From assembly GCF_047501175.1 (NCBI RefSeq), contig NZ_JBEQWH010000006.1:62001-126000 (forward strand): a stretch of DNA of 64,000 bases, written 5' to 3'. Below are positions 1 through 9,004 of this stretch, piece after piece (positions within the stretch are counted from its first letter, which is position 1; every line of letters begins with the position of its first letter). The notes beneath the pieces were generated by a model. The model did not search any database. It worked only from the letters and a program-made list of their open reading frames with translations, and was not told the DNA's origin. The DNA comes from Methanoprimaticola sp047501175 (GTDB taxonomy: Archaea; Thermoplasmatota; Thermoplasmata; Methanomassiliicoccales; Methanomethylophilaceae). Made by a program: the position numbers and the translations under genes.

Positions 1-2346
1 GTGCATGTCGACAATGCACCCGACACGGTCCTGACGGTATCCGCGGGAACGTTCAGCACGGTGTCCCACTCCGATTCCGACGGGAACGTCTACTTCGACA
101 TCCCCAAGGGACTCGCCACGGACAACGTCGCATACTCCGTGTTCGGCATCGCCGACGGAAGGACATACAGCGCCGTGTACGACGGCAGCGGATCCGTCAC
201 CCTGACATCCGGAAACCTCTCCGAGGTCACCGGGGAGCTCAAGGACGGAGACGACGCGGCCTCGGGAATCGTCACACTTTACGACAGCAACGGGTTCCAG
301 ACCACGGTCAGCACCGACAAGGACGGGAAGTTCACAGTGCTCGTTCCCGCAGGAAGCTACACCATGTACGCTCACAACGAGAGCGACAAGGTCGTCCTCA
401 TGGACGTGTCCGCCAACGGGAACACCGACGTCGGGTCCGTCTCCATGGTCGATGGAAGGAAGGTCACCGCCAACCTGAAGTACGACCCTGCCACGAGCGA
501 CAGCAACCAGAACCTCCCGTACGCGCTCGCACTGATCATGTTCGAGTACGAGGGCAGGGACTACACGCTCACCTCCATGACCAACACCGGAGGCGCCGCG
601 ATCTTCTACATCCCGGACGACCTGGAGGCCACGACGTCGTTCAACAACGCCGAGGGAACCCTCGACAACGGCATCTTCACCTGCACAGACATGACCAAGG
701 AAGTCACCAAGGGAACGTCCCAGACGTCCACCACCGTGACCATCCAGTACTACGGCTACGAGGAGGACCAGAAGTACTACGTCAACACGGTCCCCATAAC
801 CGCTGGATGCGACATGGAGCTCGAGTTCTACGAGAGCGACGACGGCGAGAAGATCACCGTCAAGGAGGGTGAGACCATCGAGCTCTGCCCTGGTCAGTAT
901 GAAGTAAAGATCGACGGAGAATCTGGGTTCTACTTCGACGGAACGGCGTACCTTTACCCCGGATCCACCGAGTTCGTCGGACTGGATGCGGTCGAGGTCA
1001 TCTCCATGGCAATCGAGAAGAACGAGGCTGACAAGATCTCCATAAGTACCGAGGACGGCGAGTACCACGCGTTCAGTGGCGGATATTACTTCGCGGTCGG
1101 ATATGTCTACAACATCACCTCTACCGGGACCACCGGTACCGGTGATGATGTTAAGGACACCATCAAGTACGCGACTCTCGACCTGACCGGAGACTACAGC
1201 GGAGTGGGCGACTCCATCGACATGAGGGCCACCGCCGCGGAGATGAAGGTCACCGGATACGTCGGAATCGTGGCGGACGGAACCATCACCGTCAAGTACG
1301 GAGACGTCGAGCGCGAGTTCAGCGTGGCGGACGGGGCATACACCCTTGTCCTGCCGTCCGATGTCGGTTCCGTCGATGTCACGGTCTCCGTCAGCAAGAC
1401 GATAGACTCCGAGGAACAGTGGTACTCTGCAGACGGAACGTTCACCGGAATGAAGGACGGAAGCATCAGGAACATACCCGTCGTCAACTCCGACAAGCCC
1501 GAGGGCGAGGAGGAAGAGGACGAGGATGCGCCCGAGTTCGATGTAACCATTGACAGTGCGATGTTCAGCGAAGGGGATGCGATCGTCGACTTCACCATCG
1601 AGAACCTCTCCGATGTCGACAGGACCTACTTCGTCACCGCCGGTTCCGCATGGGCTCTCGACAGTGCGTACAGCTTCACCGTCCCTGCAGGACAGAAGCT
1701 CGCCTGCCAGGTCTGGGGAACTTATGACGAGTCCCGCGTCGCACCCGGTCTCGACGACGTCACCCTGATAGTCAAGGACATCAACGGAACGTCGACCATC
1801 ACGGAGGAGATCACGGAGAACTCCGCAAGTTCCTCCAGCGACAAGGGAATGGACATCATCACATCCGAGGACGATAAGGAGCTCGGAGACAGGGTCTCCG
1901 CATCCCAGTACATGTTCGCCGTGAAGTTCGTCAACAAGGACGTCAGCTCCAAGGACGTCACGTTCAGCTTCACCGTCCCCCAGGGATGGTATGCGACCAT
2001 CTGCGACGAGAGCGGAAAGATCGTGGGAGCTGTCGATGATGTCTACACCATCTACGGGCTCCAGACCGTGACCTACTACATCGCACTGATGCAGCAGTCC
2101 TCCGAGGCGGATGCCGAGAAGGTCGATGTGCCCACCGTGAACGTGAAGGTCGACGGCAAGGACCTCGAGCTCGAACCTACCGAGGTCAATGTTGAGAATA
2201 CCGACTCCACAGTCAGCGGAGGAGGTGCGCTCAACGAGAGGTCCGGAGTTCCATCCGGAATCTGGATCCTCGTATGCTTCGTGATCCTCATGCTGATCGC
2301 CACATTCTGGCTTGCCAGTAAGAGGGGGGTGTTTGCACGCAAGTGA
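1..2346 (+). CDS. Large secreted/surface protein with C-terminal membrane anchor (5' partial)
   Basis: An open frame of about 781 codons runs in from the window edge; the GTG at base 1 is probably not the true start, so the N-terminus and signal peptide are missing. The protein is acidic and rich in Asp, Thr, Ser and Gly. Near residues 85-125 it has a carboxypeptidase-regulatory-like beta-sandwich pattern (ASGIVTLYDSNG followed by DKDGKFTVLVPAGSYTM), and similar Ig-like stretches follow. An acidic linker (EGEEEEDEDAPE) lies near residue 505. The C-terminus is one hydrophobic helix (WILVCFVILMLIATFWLASK) and a short basic tail, the topology of a cell-surface protein anchored in the membrane. 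It overlaps the next gene by 4 bp, so the two are probably co-translated and may form one surface assembly. No enzyme motif was seen and the ligand is unknown. Confidence 0.75.
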   Translation: MHVDNAPDTVLTVSAGTFSTVSHSDSDGNVYFDIPKGLATDNVAYSVFGIADGRTYSAVYDGSGSVTLTSGNLSEVTGELKDGDDAASGIVTLYDSNGFQTTVSTDKDGKFTVLVPAGSYTMYAHNESDKVVLMDVSANGNTDVGSVSMVDGRKVTANLKYDPATSDSNQNLPYALALIMFEYEGRDYTLTSMTNTGGAAIFYIPDDLEATTSFNNAEGTLDNGIFTCTDMTKEVTKGTSQTSTTVTIQYYGYEEDQKYYVNTVPITAGCDMELEFYESDDGEKITVKEGETIELCPGQYEVKIDGESGFYFDGTAYLYPGSTEFVGLDAVEVISMAIEKNEADKISISTEDGEYHAFSGGYYFAVGYVYNITSTGTTGTGDDVKDTIKYATLDLTGDYSGVGDSIDMRATAAEMKVTGYVGIVADGTITVKYGDVEREFSVADGAYTLVLPSDVGSVDVTVSVSKTIDSEEQWYSADGTFTGMKDGSIRNIPVVNSDKPEGEEEEDEDAPEFDVTIDSAMFSEGDAIVDFTIENLSDVDRTYFVTAGSAWALDSAYSFTVPAGQKLACQVWGTYDESRVAPGLDDVTLIVKDINGTSTITEEITENSASSSSDKGMDIITSEDDKELGDRVSASQYMFAVKFVNKDVSSKDVTFSFTVPQGWYATICDESGKIVGAVDDVYTIYGLQTVTYYIALMQQSSEADAEKVDVPTVNVKVDGKDLELEPTEVNVENTDSTVSGGGALNERSGVPSGIWILVCFVILMLIATFWLASKRGVFARK

Positions 2347-3170
2347 ATACTAAGCTCATGGCGGCATTCGCTGTGATGGCGATGCTGGCGATATGCATCA
2401 TGCCCATGTCGGATGTGGACGCTGTCTACACCGACGTGGACGGGGAGACCGTCGTCGGAACCGACAAGGATGCGGACTACGACATAATCTACACCAACCA
2501 CGACTACGACGACAGGGAGAACCTCTCCATGTCCGTGGAGTACTCCGCAAAGCTCGTGGATTCCAGGGGCGAGACCGTCAGCAACGGCGTCAGTCCCAGC
2601 TCCGGAAGTCTCGACAACGGGATCGCGAAGACCCTGACCGTATCGGCCCCCAAGGATGTCGGCACCTACAGGCTCGTAGTCTCCTATGAGCCCACGGTGA
2701 CCTACACCGACGAGGACGGGGAGACCGTCGAGGTCCCCGAAGAGGACCTTCAGAGGGAGGAGTCCATCAGCATAAAGGTCGTCGCTCCGATCACCATGAA
2801 GATCACCCTGAAGAACGACTCTAACACCGATCTCAGCGGGTTCGGGGTCTACTTCTTCGTGAACGGCGAGAAGATCGAGGACAGCTACAAGACCGTCGAC
2901 CTCGCAAAGGACGGGACAGCCACCATCAGCTACGAGTACATCGCGGACCTCGGAAACGGCGAGTACAGGTACCACGTGGAGCCTGCCGACTCCGGACAGC
3001 TGATCAAGATCGAGGGACTCGAGACCGAGCACATCTTCTACATCGGGGACAACAGCTACTCGATGTGGACCGCTCTGCTGGTCATCGTCATCGTGCTCCT
3101 CGCACTGATCATGCTCTGGGTCTACAGGAAGCCCGTGAAGAACTACGGAAAGCCCAAGTCCAGGCGCTGA
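2343..3170 (+). CDS. Exported membrane-anchored surface protein
   Basis: 275 aa, beginning at a GTG that overlaps the upstream stop (GTGA). Residues 1-27 form a signal peptide (MNTKLMAAFAVMAMLAICIM, ending near DVDA). The ectodomain is acidic and beta-rich and looks like one or two Ig/CARDB-type folds. A single C-terminal transmembrane helix (about residues 238-258, ALLVIVIVLLALIMLWVYR) is followed by a Lys/Arg-rich cytoplasmic tail. It has the same architecture as the upstream gene and is translationally coupled to it. The function is not recognised; a structural or adhesin-like partner is inference. Confidence 0.8.
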   Translation: MNTKLMAAFAVMAMLAICIMPMSDVDAVYTDVDGETVVGTDKDADYDIIYTNHDYDDRENLSMSVEYSAKLVDSRGETVSNGVSPSSGSLDNGIAKTLTVSAPKDVGTYRLVVSYEPTVTYTDEDGETVEVPEEDLQREESISIKVVAPITMKITLKNDSNTDLSGFGVYFFVNGEKIEDSYKTVDLAKDGTATISYEYIADLGNGEYRYHVEPADSGQLIKIEGLETEHIFYIGDNSYSMWTALLVIVIVLLALIMLWVYRKPVKNYGKPKSRR

Positions 3171-3179
3171 AACGTCATA

Positions 3180-3198
3180 GGGGGGCCATCCCCCCCCC
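3180..3198 (+). terminator. GC hairpin terminator after the surface-protein pair
   Basis: A run of six G (3180-3185), a CCAT loop and a run of C (from 3190) form a strong hairpin 10 bp after the stop codon. It is followed by mixed sequence with scattered T runs. Confidence 0.5.
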
Positions 3199-3284
3199 CT
3201 CAAACCTCTTGGAAACACCTTGACTTTCTTCTTCATTTTCCGACCTACGTCCAATCATTCTTAATAGTCATAGCCAGATGACCC

Positions 3285-3513
3285 TGCCGAACAAAGCAGA
3301 AGGGCCTCCGGGCCCGGCGAGCGTGTTCTGTGAAACCCCTCCGGGGATCACATGACGTTGGGGTTCTCCGGCCCTGGCGTCAAGCTGGACCATCTGGTCC
3401 GGTGAAGTCAGGCGACTCTCCGGTCGTTTGTCTTCAACCCCTGTAAGTGGTGATCGGTCTCAGGTTCAAACCTCATCCAACCGGTCGTCGGGCTGCAGGG
3501 GCCCCGGACTTAC
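3285..3513 (+). ncRNA. Candidate structured non-coding RNA
   Basis: The gap between the convergent surface-protein gene and truA has no credible ORF but is dense in complementary segments. GGGCC-TCCG-GGCCC lies at about 3313-3326. A CCCC/GGGG hairpin, a GGACC/GGTCC hairpin, an AGTC/GACT hairpin and GACG/CGTC arms around a G-rich core follow. A long 3' domain pairs CCCCTG with CAGGGG and GATCGG with CCGGTC around an AGG-TTCAAA-CCT tip. A TATA-like element (TTCTTAATAG, about 3258-3267) lies about 25 bp before the inferred 5' end, on the plus strand. The family is not recognised: RNase P core motifs and the SRP helix 8 motif are absent, and it does not fold as a tRNA. Boundaries are approximate, and the 3' end touches the truA stop. 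Confidence 0.45.
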
Positions 3514-4286
3514 AAATTTCTGTAAAATCTATCGGTCAGTGCGGCTTCGTACAGACCGTTCGCACGTCTGATCCTGAGGGCCGGGTCTGTGGACGGGATG
3601 AACTCCAGGCCGTCGTATCTGACCTCTGTCAGTGTCAGACCCTCCGCCGGGGCTATCCCGAAGTTCGACCATCCCCCTGAGACGGCCTCCTCGACCTTGG
3701 ACATCGGCATCCTGCCGGATGCGACGCGGATGACCGTCGCCGTTATCCGTCTCACCATGTTCCATAGGAAGTGGTCCGCTTGAAGTGTCAGGACGATTGT
3801 CTCCCCATGCTCTTCGGCATCGGCCCTGACGAGGTCTATCACCGTGTCCTTGCCTTCGGCCTTACAGAATCCCGCGAAGTCCCTGCGCCCTCTGAAAAGG
3901 GACAGGCATTCATTCGCCAGGCCCAGGTCCATGCCGTCCGATCTCAGGACGTACTCGTAGGTGCGCATGTCCGCATGCCTGGGAAAGAAATCATCACCAA
4001 CGGGCGCGTATGCGGTGCATAGGACGCCGCCGTAGATGGAGTTGAGTGCTTTCAGAAGTTGGACGGGGTCCGCCCCGTCCGATTCGAAGGAGGCGACATT
4101 GCCTGTGGCGTTCACGCCCTTATCGGTGCGGCTCGCCATCCTCAGACATATGTCGTCCGGTTCCATCTCCAGGACCCTGCAGAGGGAGGAGAGCAGGGTC
4201 CCCTCCACGGTGCGCAGCCCGGGCTGTATCTGCGACCCGGAGAATCCATCGCCTCTATAGGCGATCCTCACTGCAAGGTCGGTCAT
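3510..4286 (-). CDS. truA: tRNA pseudouridine(38-40) synthase TruA
   Basis: 258 aa, the normal length for the family. It converts uridines 38-40 in the anticodon stem-loop to pseudouridine. The N-terminus (VRIAYRGDGFSGSQ) and the catalytic block SRTDKGVNATGN, with the nucleophilic Asp at residue 55, identify it. The second-domain block DHFLWNMVRRI near residue 170 is also typical. The start overlaps the end of purD by 4 bp, so the two are co-transcribed. Confidence 0.95.
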   Translation of the reverse strand: MTDLAVRIAYRGDGFSGSQIQPGLRTVEGTLLSSLCRVLEMEPDDICLRMASRTDKGVNATGNVASFESDGADPVQLLKALNSIYGGVLCTAYAPVGDDFFPRHADMRTYEYVLRSDGMDLGLANECLSLFRGRRDFAGFCKAEGKDTVIDLVRADAEEHGETIVLTLQADHFLWNMVRRITATVIRVASGRMPMSKVEEAVSGGWSNFGIAPAEGLTLTEVRYDGLEFIPSTDPALRIRRANGLYEAALTDRFYRNL

Positions 4287-5605
4287 GCGTTGCGGAGGGC
4301 GCTCATATGGTCGACCCTGCGCTGGACCAGCTCGCGGGTACCGATGTCATGGCGGACGAAGATCGCATCGCACTTGACATGCTTCAACGCGGCCTCACAG
4401 TTCCTCTCGGCCTCTTCGATGCTCGGCCCCTCTCCCACGACCCCGATCGACCTGGACGTCCCGGTGACGAGCTTCCCGTCCTTCATGTCGACGTTGGCGT
4501 AGTACGCAATGGCACCGCATCCGCGGATGGCCTCCTCGTCGACCGAGATCTCATGTCCGGACTCCGATTTCACGCCGTATCCCTTTGGCACCACATATTT
4601 GCACACGGTCGCTGCCTTGGCGAACTCCACACCGTCGCCAAGGGTCCCGGTGGCCATCCTCATGCAGATGTCCTCGAAGTTGGACCTCAGGACCGTGAGG
4701 ACGTTCATTGCCTCTGGGTCACCGAACCTGGCGTTTATCTCGATGATCTTGGGACCGTTCACGGTGAGCATGAACTGGCCGTACATCACCCCGCGATAGG
4801 GGCATCCTTCCTCGGCCAGTGCATCTACGATGGACTGGACGATCCTCAGGGCATCCTCCCTGTCTCCTTCGGTGACGAAGGGCAGGAGGTGGTCCGCATC
4901 GGTATAGGAGCCCATACCGCCGGTGTTGGGTCCGACATCGCCGTCATAGGCTCTCTTGTGGTCCTGGACAAGGGGCATGGGGATGATATTCCGTCCATCG
5001 ACGAACACCATCTGGGTGAACTCCTCTCCGACGGCCTTCTCCTCGATTATGACTCCGGCCCCGCCGATGTTCCCGTCGAAGATCTCATGGACATACTCCA
5101 TGGTTTCCTCGAAGGAGTGGAGATGCTCTCCCTGGACCTTGACGCCCTTCCCTCCGGTCAGTCCTACCGGTTTGACCACTATCTCGTGGTCCAGTGTCCT
5201 CAGGTAGGCCTCTGTGTCGTCCGCGTTGTCGAAGGATGCGAACGACAGGTTCCCGTCTATGCCGTGATCCCTGACCAGCTGTCTCATGAACTGCTTGGAG
5301 GTCTCTATCCTGGCGGCATCCTTGGTAGGCGATGCGCATTTGATGCCCTCCTTCTCGAGGGCATCGACGATGCCCACCTCCAAGGGGGCCTCCGGTCCGA
5401 CGAATGCGAGCTCCACGCCGTTCTCCTTCGCGAACGCGACCACCCTGTTGACATCCTTCTCGTCGCACAGCAGGTGTTTCTTCGATCTCGCTATGATGCC
5501 GGGATTGGCGTTCTTCATAACACAGTAGAGCTCGGATCCGGAGCGGTAGAGAGCCTCGACTGCGGCATGCTCCCTCCCACCTCCTCCAACGGCCAGGACC
5601 TTCAT
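4283..5605 (-). CDS. purD: Phosphoribosylamine-glycine ligase (GAR synthetase)
   Basis: 440 aa. This ATP-grasp enzyme of de novo purine synthesis joins phosphoribosylamine and glycine to give GAR. The N-domain starts MKVLAVGGGGREHA, the classical PurD opening. The ATP-grasp core follows with VVKPVGLTGGKGV near residue 145, then DHKRAYDGDVGPNTGGMG and INARFGDPEA. Length and motif order are complete. It lies 11 bp after hypB and overlaps truA by 4 bp, in a hypB-purD-truA minus-strand unit; no other purine gene is nearby. Confidence 0.96.
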   Translation of the reverse strand: MKVLAVGGGGREHAAVEALYRSGSELYCVMKNANPGIIARSKKHLLCDEKDVNRVVAFAKENGVELAFVGPEAPLEVGIVDALEKEGIKCASPTKDAARIETSKQFMRQLVRDHGIDGNLSFASFDNADDTEAYLRTLDHEIVVKPVGLTGGKGVKVQGEHLHSFEETMEYVHEIFDGNIGGAGVIIEEKAVGEEFTQMVFVDGRNIIPMPLVQDHKRAYDGDVGPNTGGMGSYTDADHLLPFVTEGDREDALRIVQSIVDALAEEGCPYRGVMYGQFMLTVNGPKIIEINARFGDPEAMNVLTVLRSNFEDICMRMATGTLGDGVEFAKAATVCKYVVPKGYGVKSESGHEISVDEEAIRGCGAIAYYANVDMKDGKLVTGTSRSIGVVGEGPSIEEAERNCEAALKHVKCDAIFVRHDIGTRELVQRRVDHMSALRNA

Positions 5606-5616
5606 GATTGTGCACC

Positions 5617-6267
5617 TCAGAGCTTCAGGGCGGCAATGATCTCATCGAGCCCCTCGTCCTTCTTGACGCTGCACTTATAGATGTTCTTTACCCCGCCCGT
5701 GAGCTTGTTGTAGTCCTTGGCGATGACCTCGGGATCGACGTCCACGGCGCTCGCGATGTCGACCTTGTTGAGGACCGCGATGTCGGAGTGTATGAAGATG
5801 TCGTGGTGCTTCCTGACCATGTCGTCACCCTCGGTGACGGAGACGACGACCACTCTGAGGTCGGTCCCGAGGGGGAAGTCCGCCGGACAGACGAGGTTCC
5901 CGACATTCTCGATGAATATGACGTCGTAGTCCTCGAGCTTGATGTTGGCGAGCGTCTTCTTGATGAGGTTGGCATCGAGATGGCATTCGTGACCGGTGTT
6001 GCAGTTCACGGACTCGAGGCCGGATCTCTCGAACCTGGAATAGTCGTCGTCCCCGGTGACGTCCCCGGCGATGGCACAGACGCGGACCCCCTTGGCGCGG
6101 AGCTTCTCGGCCAGCTTGATGATCATTGCGGTCTTCCCAGCCCCTATGGATCCCATGAAGTCTATGGATTTGATGCCGTTCTGTTTCAAAAGGCGATAGT
6201 TCTCGTGGGCTATCTTGTTGTTCTCTTTCAGAACGTCGATCTCGGTTCCGGGCTGGACTATATGCAT
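5617..6267 (-). CDS. hypB: Hydrogenase nickel-incorporation GTPase HypB
   Basis: 216 aa. This SIMIBI-class GTPase drives nickel insertion into [NiFe]-hydrogenase. The P-loop GSIGAGKT is at residues 39-46. The conserved metal/switch block NTGHECHLDA lies near residue 90, followed by ENVGNLVCPADF and NKVD. It lacks the N-terminal His-rich or CCxxC nickel-storage extension of some bacterial HypB, as is usual in archaea. A TATA element 26 bp upstream implies a nearly leaderless transcript. It is first in the unit with purD and truA, and hypE is in the same window at 35562-36608. Confidence 0.95.
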   Translation of the reverse strand: MHIVQPGTEIDVLKENNKIAHENYRLLKQNGIKSIDFMGSIGAGKTAMIIKLAEKLRAKGVRVCAIAGDVTGDDDYSRFERSGLESVNCNTGHECHLDANLIKKTLANIKLEDYDVIFIENVGNLVCPADFPLGTDLRVVVVSVTEGDDMVRKHHDIFIHSDIAVLNKVDIASAVDVDPEVIAKDYNKLTGGVKNIYKCSVKKDEGLDEIIAALKL

Positions 6268-6287
6268 GGGTAGGTGTATGTACGCAT

Positions 6288-6297
6288 ACTAATAATA
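6288..6297 (-). promoter_or_regulatory. TATA box for hypB-purD-truA
   Basis: An A/T-rich element (TATTATTAGT read on the minus strand) is centred about 26 bp before the hypB ATG. The remaining roughly 200 bp up to the HipA-like gene contains no ORF that I can support. Confidence 0.4.
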
Positions 6298-6474
6298 CTA
6301 TTCGTGCTACTTGAGTCGATCATCCCGGGAAAGGTTCTCCATGTGGTGGTCGAAGCATCCGGTACGTTGGATGATTCGTCGCATCATGGATGATATGTTG
6401 TCGATATCGAATAAACTATTTACTGTCATAGATTTTGACAGAGCCTCGGATTGTCGATTTCGTGCGTGAATCAT

Positions 6475-7622
6475 ATGTTGTTTGAGCTAATGCACGGGAA
6501 GTTGCTCGTTGCTTTGGTGGATTTGAGCGAATCAGACGGCACGTTCTACTCTTTGAGAGCAGTACATGATACGAGCCATATGCCGATGGGAACGGTTGTG
6601 GAAGGGACAGTTCGTGCGGACCGTCTTTCAAAATGGTGGTCGGGGAGATCAATTCCAGCGACTCGCTCAGGATTGCGCGAGGTGTTGGAACGTCTGGACA
6701 TCGTCCGCACGGAGGCGCTCCTGATGAGATCGTACGGTCTCAGCCTGTCGGATCAGTACTGGATACGCCCTGCGGGATCCGGATTGGATTGGGCAGACGT
6801 GAACTTCTTCGACAACGGCTTCTCCGACGACATGGGGGATCTGCTGTTCGGGAAGGAGGTATGGCAAGGTTTATTGGACCTGACCTCTCCGGACAATGCA
6901 TCGGATGGTCTGCTCATGAAGCGCTGGAAGATCATCGGAGGGAAGCGTTATCTGATGAAGTCGGGGACGATGCCTTTCATGCAGGAGCCATTCAACGAGG
7001 TGATGGCCTCCATCATCGCCGATTCCCTCGGGATGCCGCACATCGACTACGGGATCGTCGAGCATGAGGGGGCGGTCTGCAGCATATGTGAGGATTTCAT
7101 AACGCGGACACGGAGCTCGTGTCCGCGCACGCGGTCATGCGTTCCGAGGTCCATGAGCCAGGCATATCCCTGTACGATCACTATGTCACATGCTGCGGCC
7201 GTCACGGCCTGGACGTGGTCCCGATGCTCGACAGGATGATGGTTCTGGACTATCTGATAGCCAACGGGGACCGTCACACAAACAATTTCGGGGTGATCCG
7301 TGACGTGGGGACGTTGGAGTGGATGGGGCCCGCGCCGATCTACGATAGCGGGTCCAGCCTGGGATACAACCAGGACACGGCCGACCTCGGCGGCGTCACG
7401 TTCGTCGGATGCAAGCCGTTCTCCGACATATGGAGCGTCCAGATGGGGTATGTGCGCGACACGGACTGGATCGATTTCACGGCGCTGGACGATGCGATAG
7501 ACAGATGCGGTGAGCTGCTCTCGTCCGTGGGAAGGTACAGGGACAGAGGCCGCGATGCCGCGATAGAGGGGATGTTCAGGTCCAGGGCATCCGATCTGAG
7601 GGAGTGGGTCCGCACACGCTGA
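6475..7622 (+). pseudogene. HipA-like Ser/Thr kinase gene, broken by a single-base frameshift
   Basis: Two overlapping frames together make one HipA-family kinase-fold protein of about 382 aa. The first frame (ATG 6475; TTG 6451 is an alternative) holds the N-terminal part, with KRWKIIGGKRYLMKSG and EPFNEVMASIIADSLG as the P-loop-like and helix region. The second frame, to 7622, holds the catalytic loop ANGDRHTNNFGVIRD and the metal-binding YDSGSSLGYN. The join is at about 7106: inserting one G in ACGCGGAC restores FITRDTELVSAHAV, which reads smoothly between the frames. No HipB-like antitoxin lies next to it, so it resembles the stand-alone HipA-like proteins common in gut microbes. It is either a decayed gene or a sequencing error. 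Confidence 0.8.
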
Positions 7623-7708
7623 TGCCGTGTTCCCGAAGGCCGCCTGGTGCCGTGTCCTCCGGACGTTTATAACAACCGTCATAAACGACGCCCGTATACT
7701 TCGGTCCA

Positions 7709-9004
7709 ATGTATTCAGAATCGCTTTCGAACCTCCTGACCTCGCTGGGTGCGACCGAGGGCACGAAGCTGAAGGTCACCAAGGACGGGAGGGCCTTCGA
7801 GGGCACGTTGATGCCCCATCACGAGTTCAGTGCCCCGGACGTGCTGATCCTCAAGGTCAAGAGCGGATACAACGTCGGTGTGAAGGTCACCGGATCCGCT
7901 GAGGTGACCGTCGTCGAGAGGCCCGTGGAGAGGACCAAGAAGGATGTGCCCATCGAGTTCAAGAAGGGCCTTCCCAAGATCGTCCTGATCGGGACGGGCG
8001 GGACGATCGCCTCCTATGTGGACTACAGGACCGGTGCGGTCCACCCCGCACTGTCCACCTCTGACATGGTCAACGCCGTCCCGGAGATACGCGATATCGC
8101 GAACATAGACGCCCGCGTACTGTTCTCGATATTCTCCGAGAACATGGACCCCGCCCATTGGCAGGAGCTCGCCAAGGCCGTCGCGGAGGAGATAAACGAT
8201 GGTGCGGACGCCATCATAATCCCACACGGGACGGACACCATGGGGTACACCGCTGCGGCCCTCGCGTTCATGCTCGGGGACGTTCCCAAGCCCGTGATCC
8301 TCGTGGGCGCCCAGCGTTCCTCTGACCGTCCCTCCTCGGACGCTTCGAGCAACCTCATGGCATGCGTCCGCTTCGCCACAGGGGCCGACCGCTCCGGGGT
8401 CTTCGTGGTCATGCACGACACTCCCGGCGACGACTCCTTCGCCGTTCATATAGGGCCCAGGGTCCGCAAGATGCACACCTCCCGCAGGGACGCGTTCCAC
8501 TCCATCAACGCGCTTCCCGCAGCCCATCTGGACAAGGACGGGAGGATGGACGTCCGCATCGATGGGCCGAGGGTCCGCGACGGGAAGGCGGTCGCCAACA
8601 TCGCCATGGAGGGCTCCGTGGTGCTGCTTCAGTACTATCCCGGGATGGACCCTAAGCTCTTCGAGCCCGTGTTCATGGGGTCCAAGGGTATCGTGATCTC
8701 CGGGTCCGGGCTCGGTCATGTCTGCGAGGGGATGATCCCGCTCATAGAGAGGGCGACGTCCAACGGGTCCGTCGTCGTCCTGACGAGCCAGTGCCTCAAC
8801 GGGAGGACGAACCTCAACGTCTACAACACGGGGAGGGACATGCTGAAGGCAGGTGCCATAACGGTCCTGGACATGCTTCCGGAGACCGCCTATGTCAAAC
8901 TGATGTGGGCCCTGGCCAATTCCGATTCAGTGGAGCAGGCCAAGGAGATCATGCAGACGCCCCTCGCGGGCGAGATGTCCGACAGGAGGGTCATCGATGA
9001 GTGA
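7709..9004 (+). CDS. gatD: Glutamyl-tRNA(Gln) amidotransferase subunit D
   Basis: 431 aa. This L-asparaginase-like subunit releases ammonia from Gln or Asn for the archaea-specific GatDE transamidation of Glu-tRNA(Gln). An N-terminal SH3-like extension (residues 1-80) precedes the amidase domain. GTGGTIAS contains the first catalytic Thr (about T99), and HGTDTMGYTA carries the second Thr-Asp pair. The start is supported by a TATA-like CATAAACG about 27 bp upstream. It overlaps gatE by 8 bp. Confidence 0.96.
   Translation: MYSESLSNLLTSLGATEGTKLKVTKDGRAFEGTLMPHHEFSAPDVLILKVKSGYNVGVKVTGSAEVTVVERPVERTKKDVPIEFKKGLPKIVLIGTGGTIASYVDYRTGAVHPALSTSDMVNAVPEIRDIANIDARVLFSIFSENMDPAHWQELAKAVAEEINDGADAIIIPHGTDTMGYTAAALAFMLGDVPKPVILVGAQRSSDRPSSDASSNLMACVRFATGADRSGVFVVMHDTPGDDSFAVHIGPRVRKMHTSRRDAFHSINALPAAHLDKDGRMDVRIDGPRVRDGKAVANIAMEGSVVLLQYYPGMDPKLFEPVFMGSKGIVISGSGLGHVCEGMIPLIERATSNGSVVVLTSQCLNGRTNLNVYNTGRDMLKAGAITVLDMLPETAYVKLMWALANSDSVEQAKEIMQTPLAGEMSDRRVIDE

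Noticed and set aside
3285..3513. Naming the RNA candidate as RNase P RNA, SRP RNA or an intron-containing tRNA
   Set aside because: The conserved RNase P GAGGAAAGUC and ACAGAAA blocks and the SRP GGAA/AGCA helix 8 motif are absent. A GGTTCAAACC tip looks like a T arm but its stem does not extend beyond three pairs.
4046..5680. A 544-codon plus-strand frame over truA and purD
   Set aside because: The minus-strand products have full family motifs; the plus-strand translation is rich in Arg, Gly and His without any domain pattern.
6475..7622. A HipBA toxin-antitoxin pair
   Set aside because: No HTH HipB-like ORF lies before the HipA-like gene; the upstream region is an A/T-rich promoter only.
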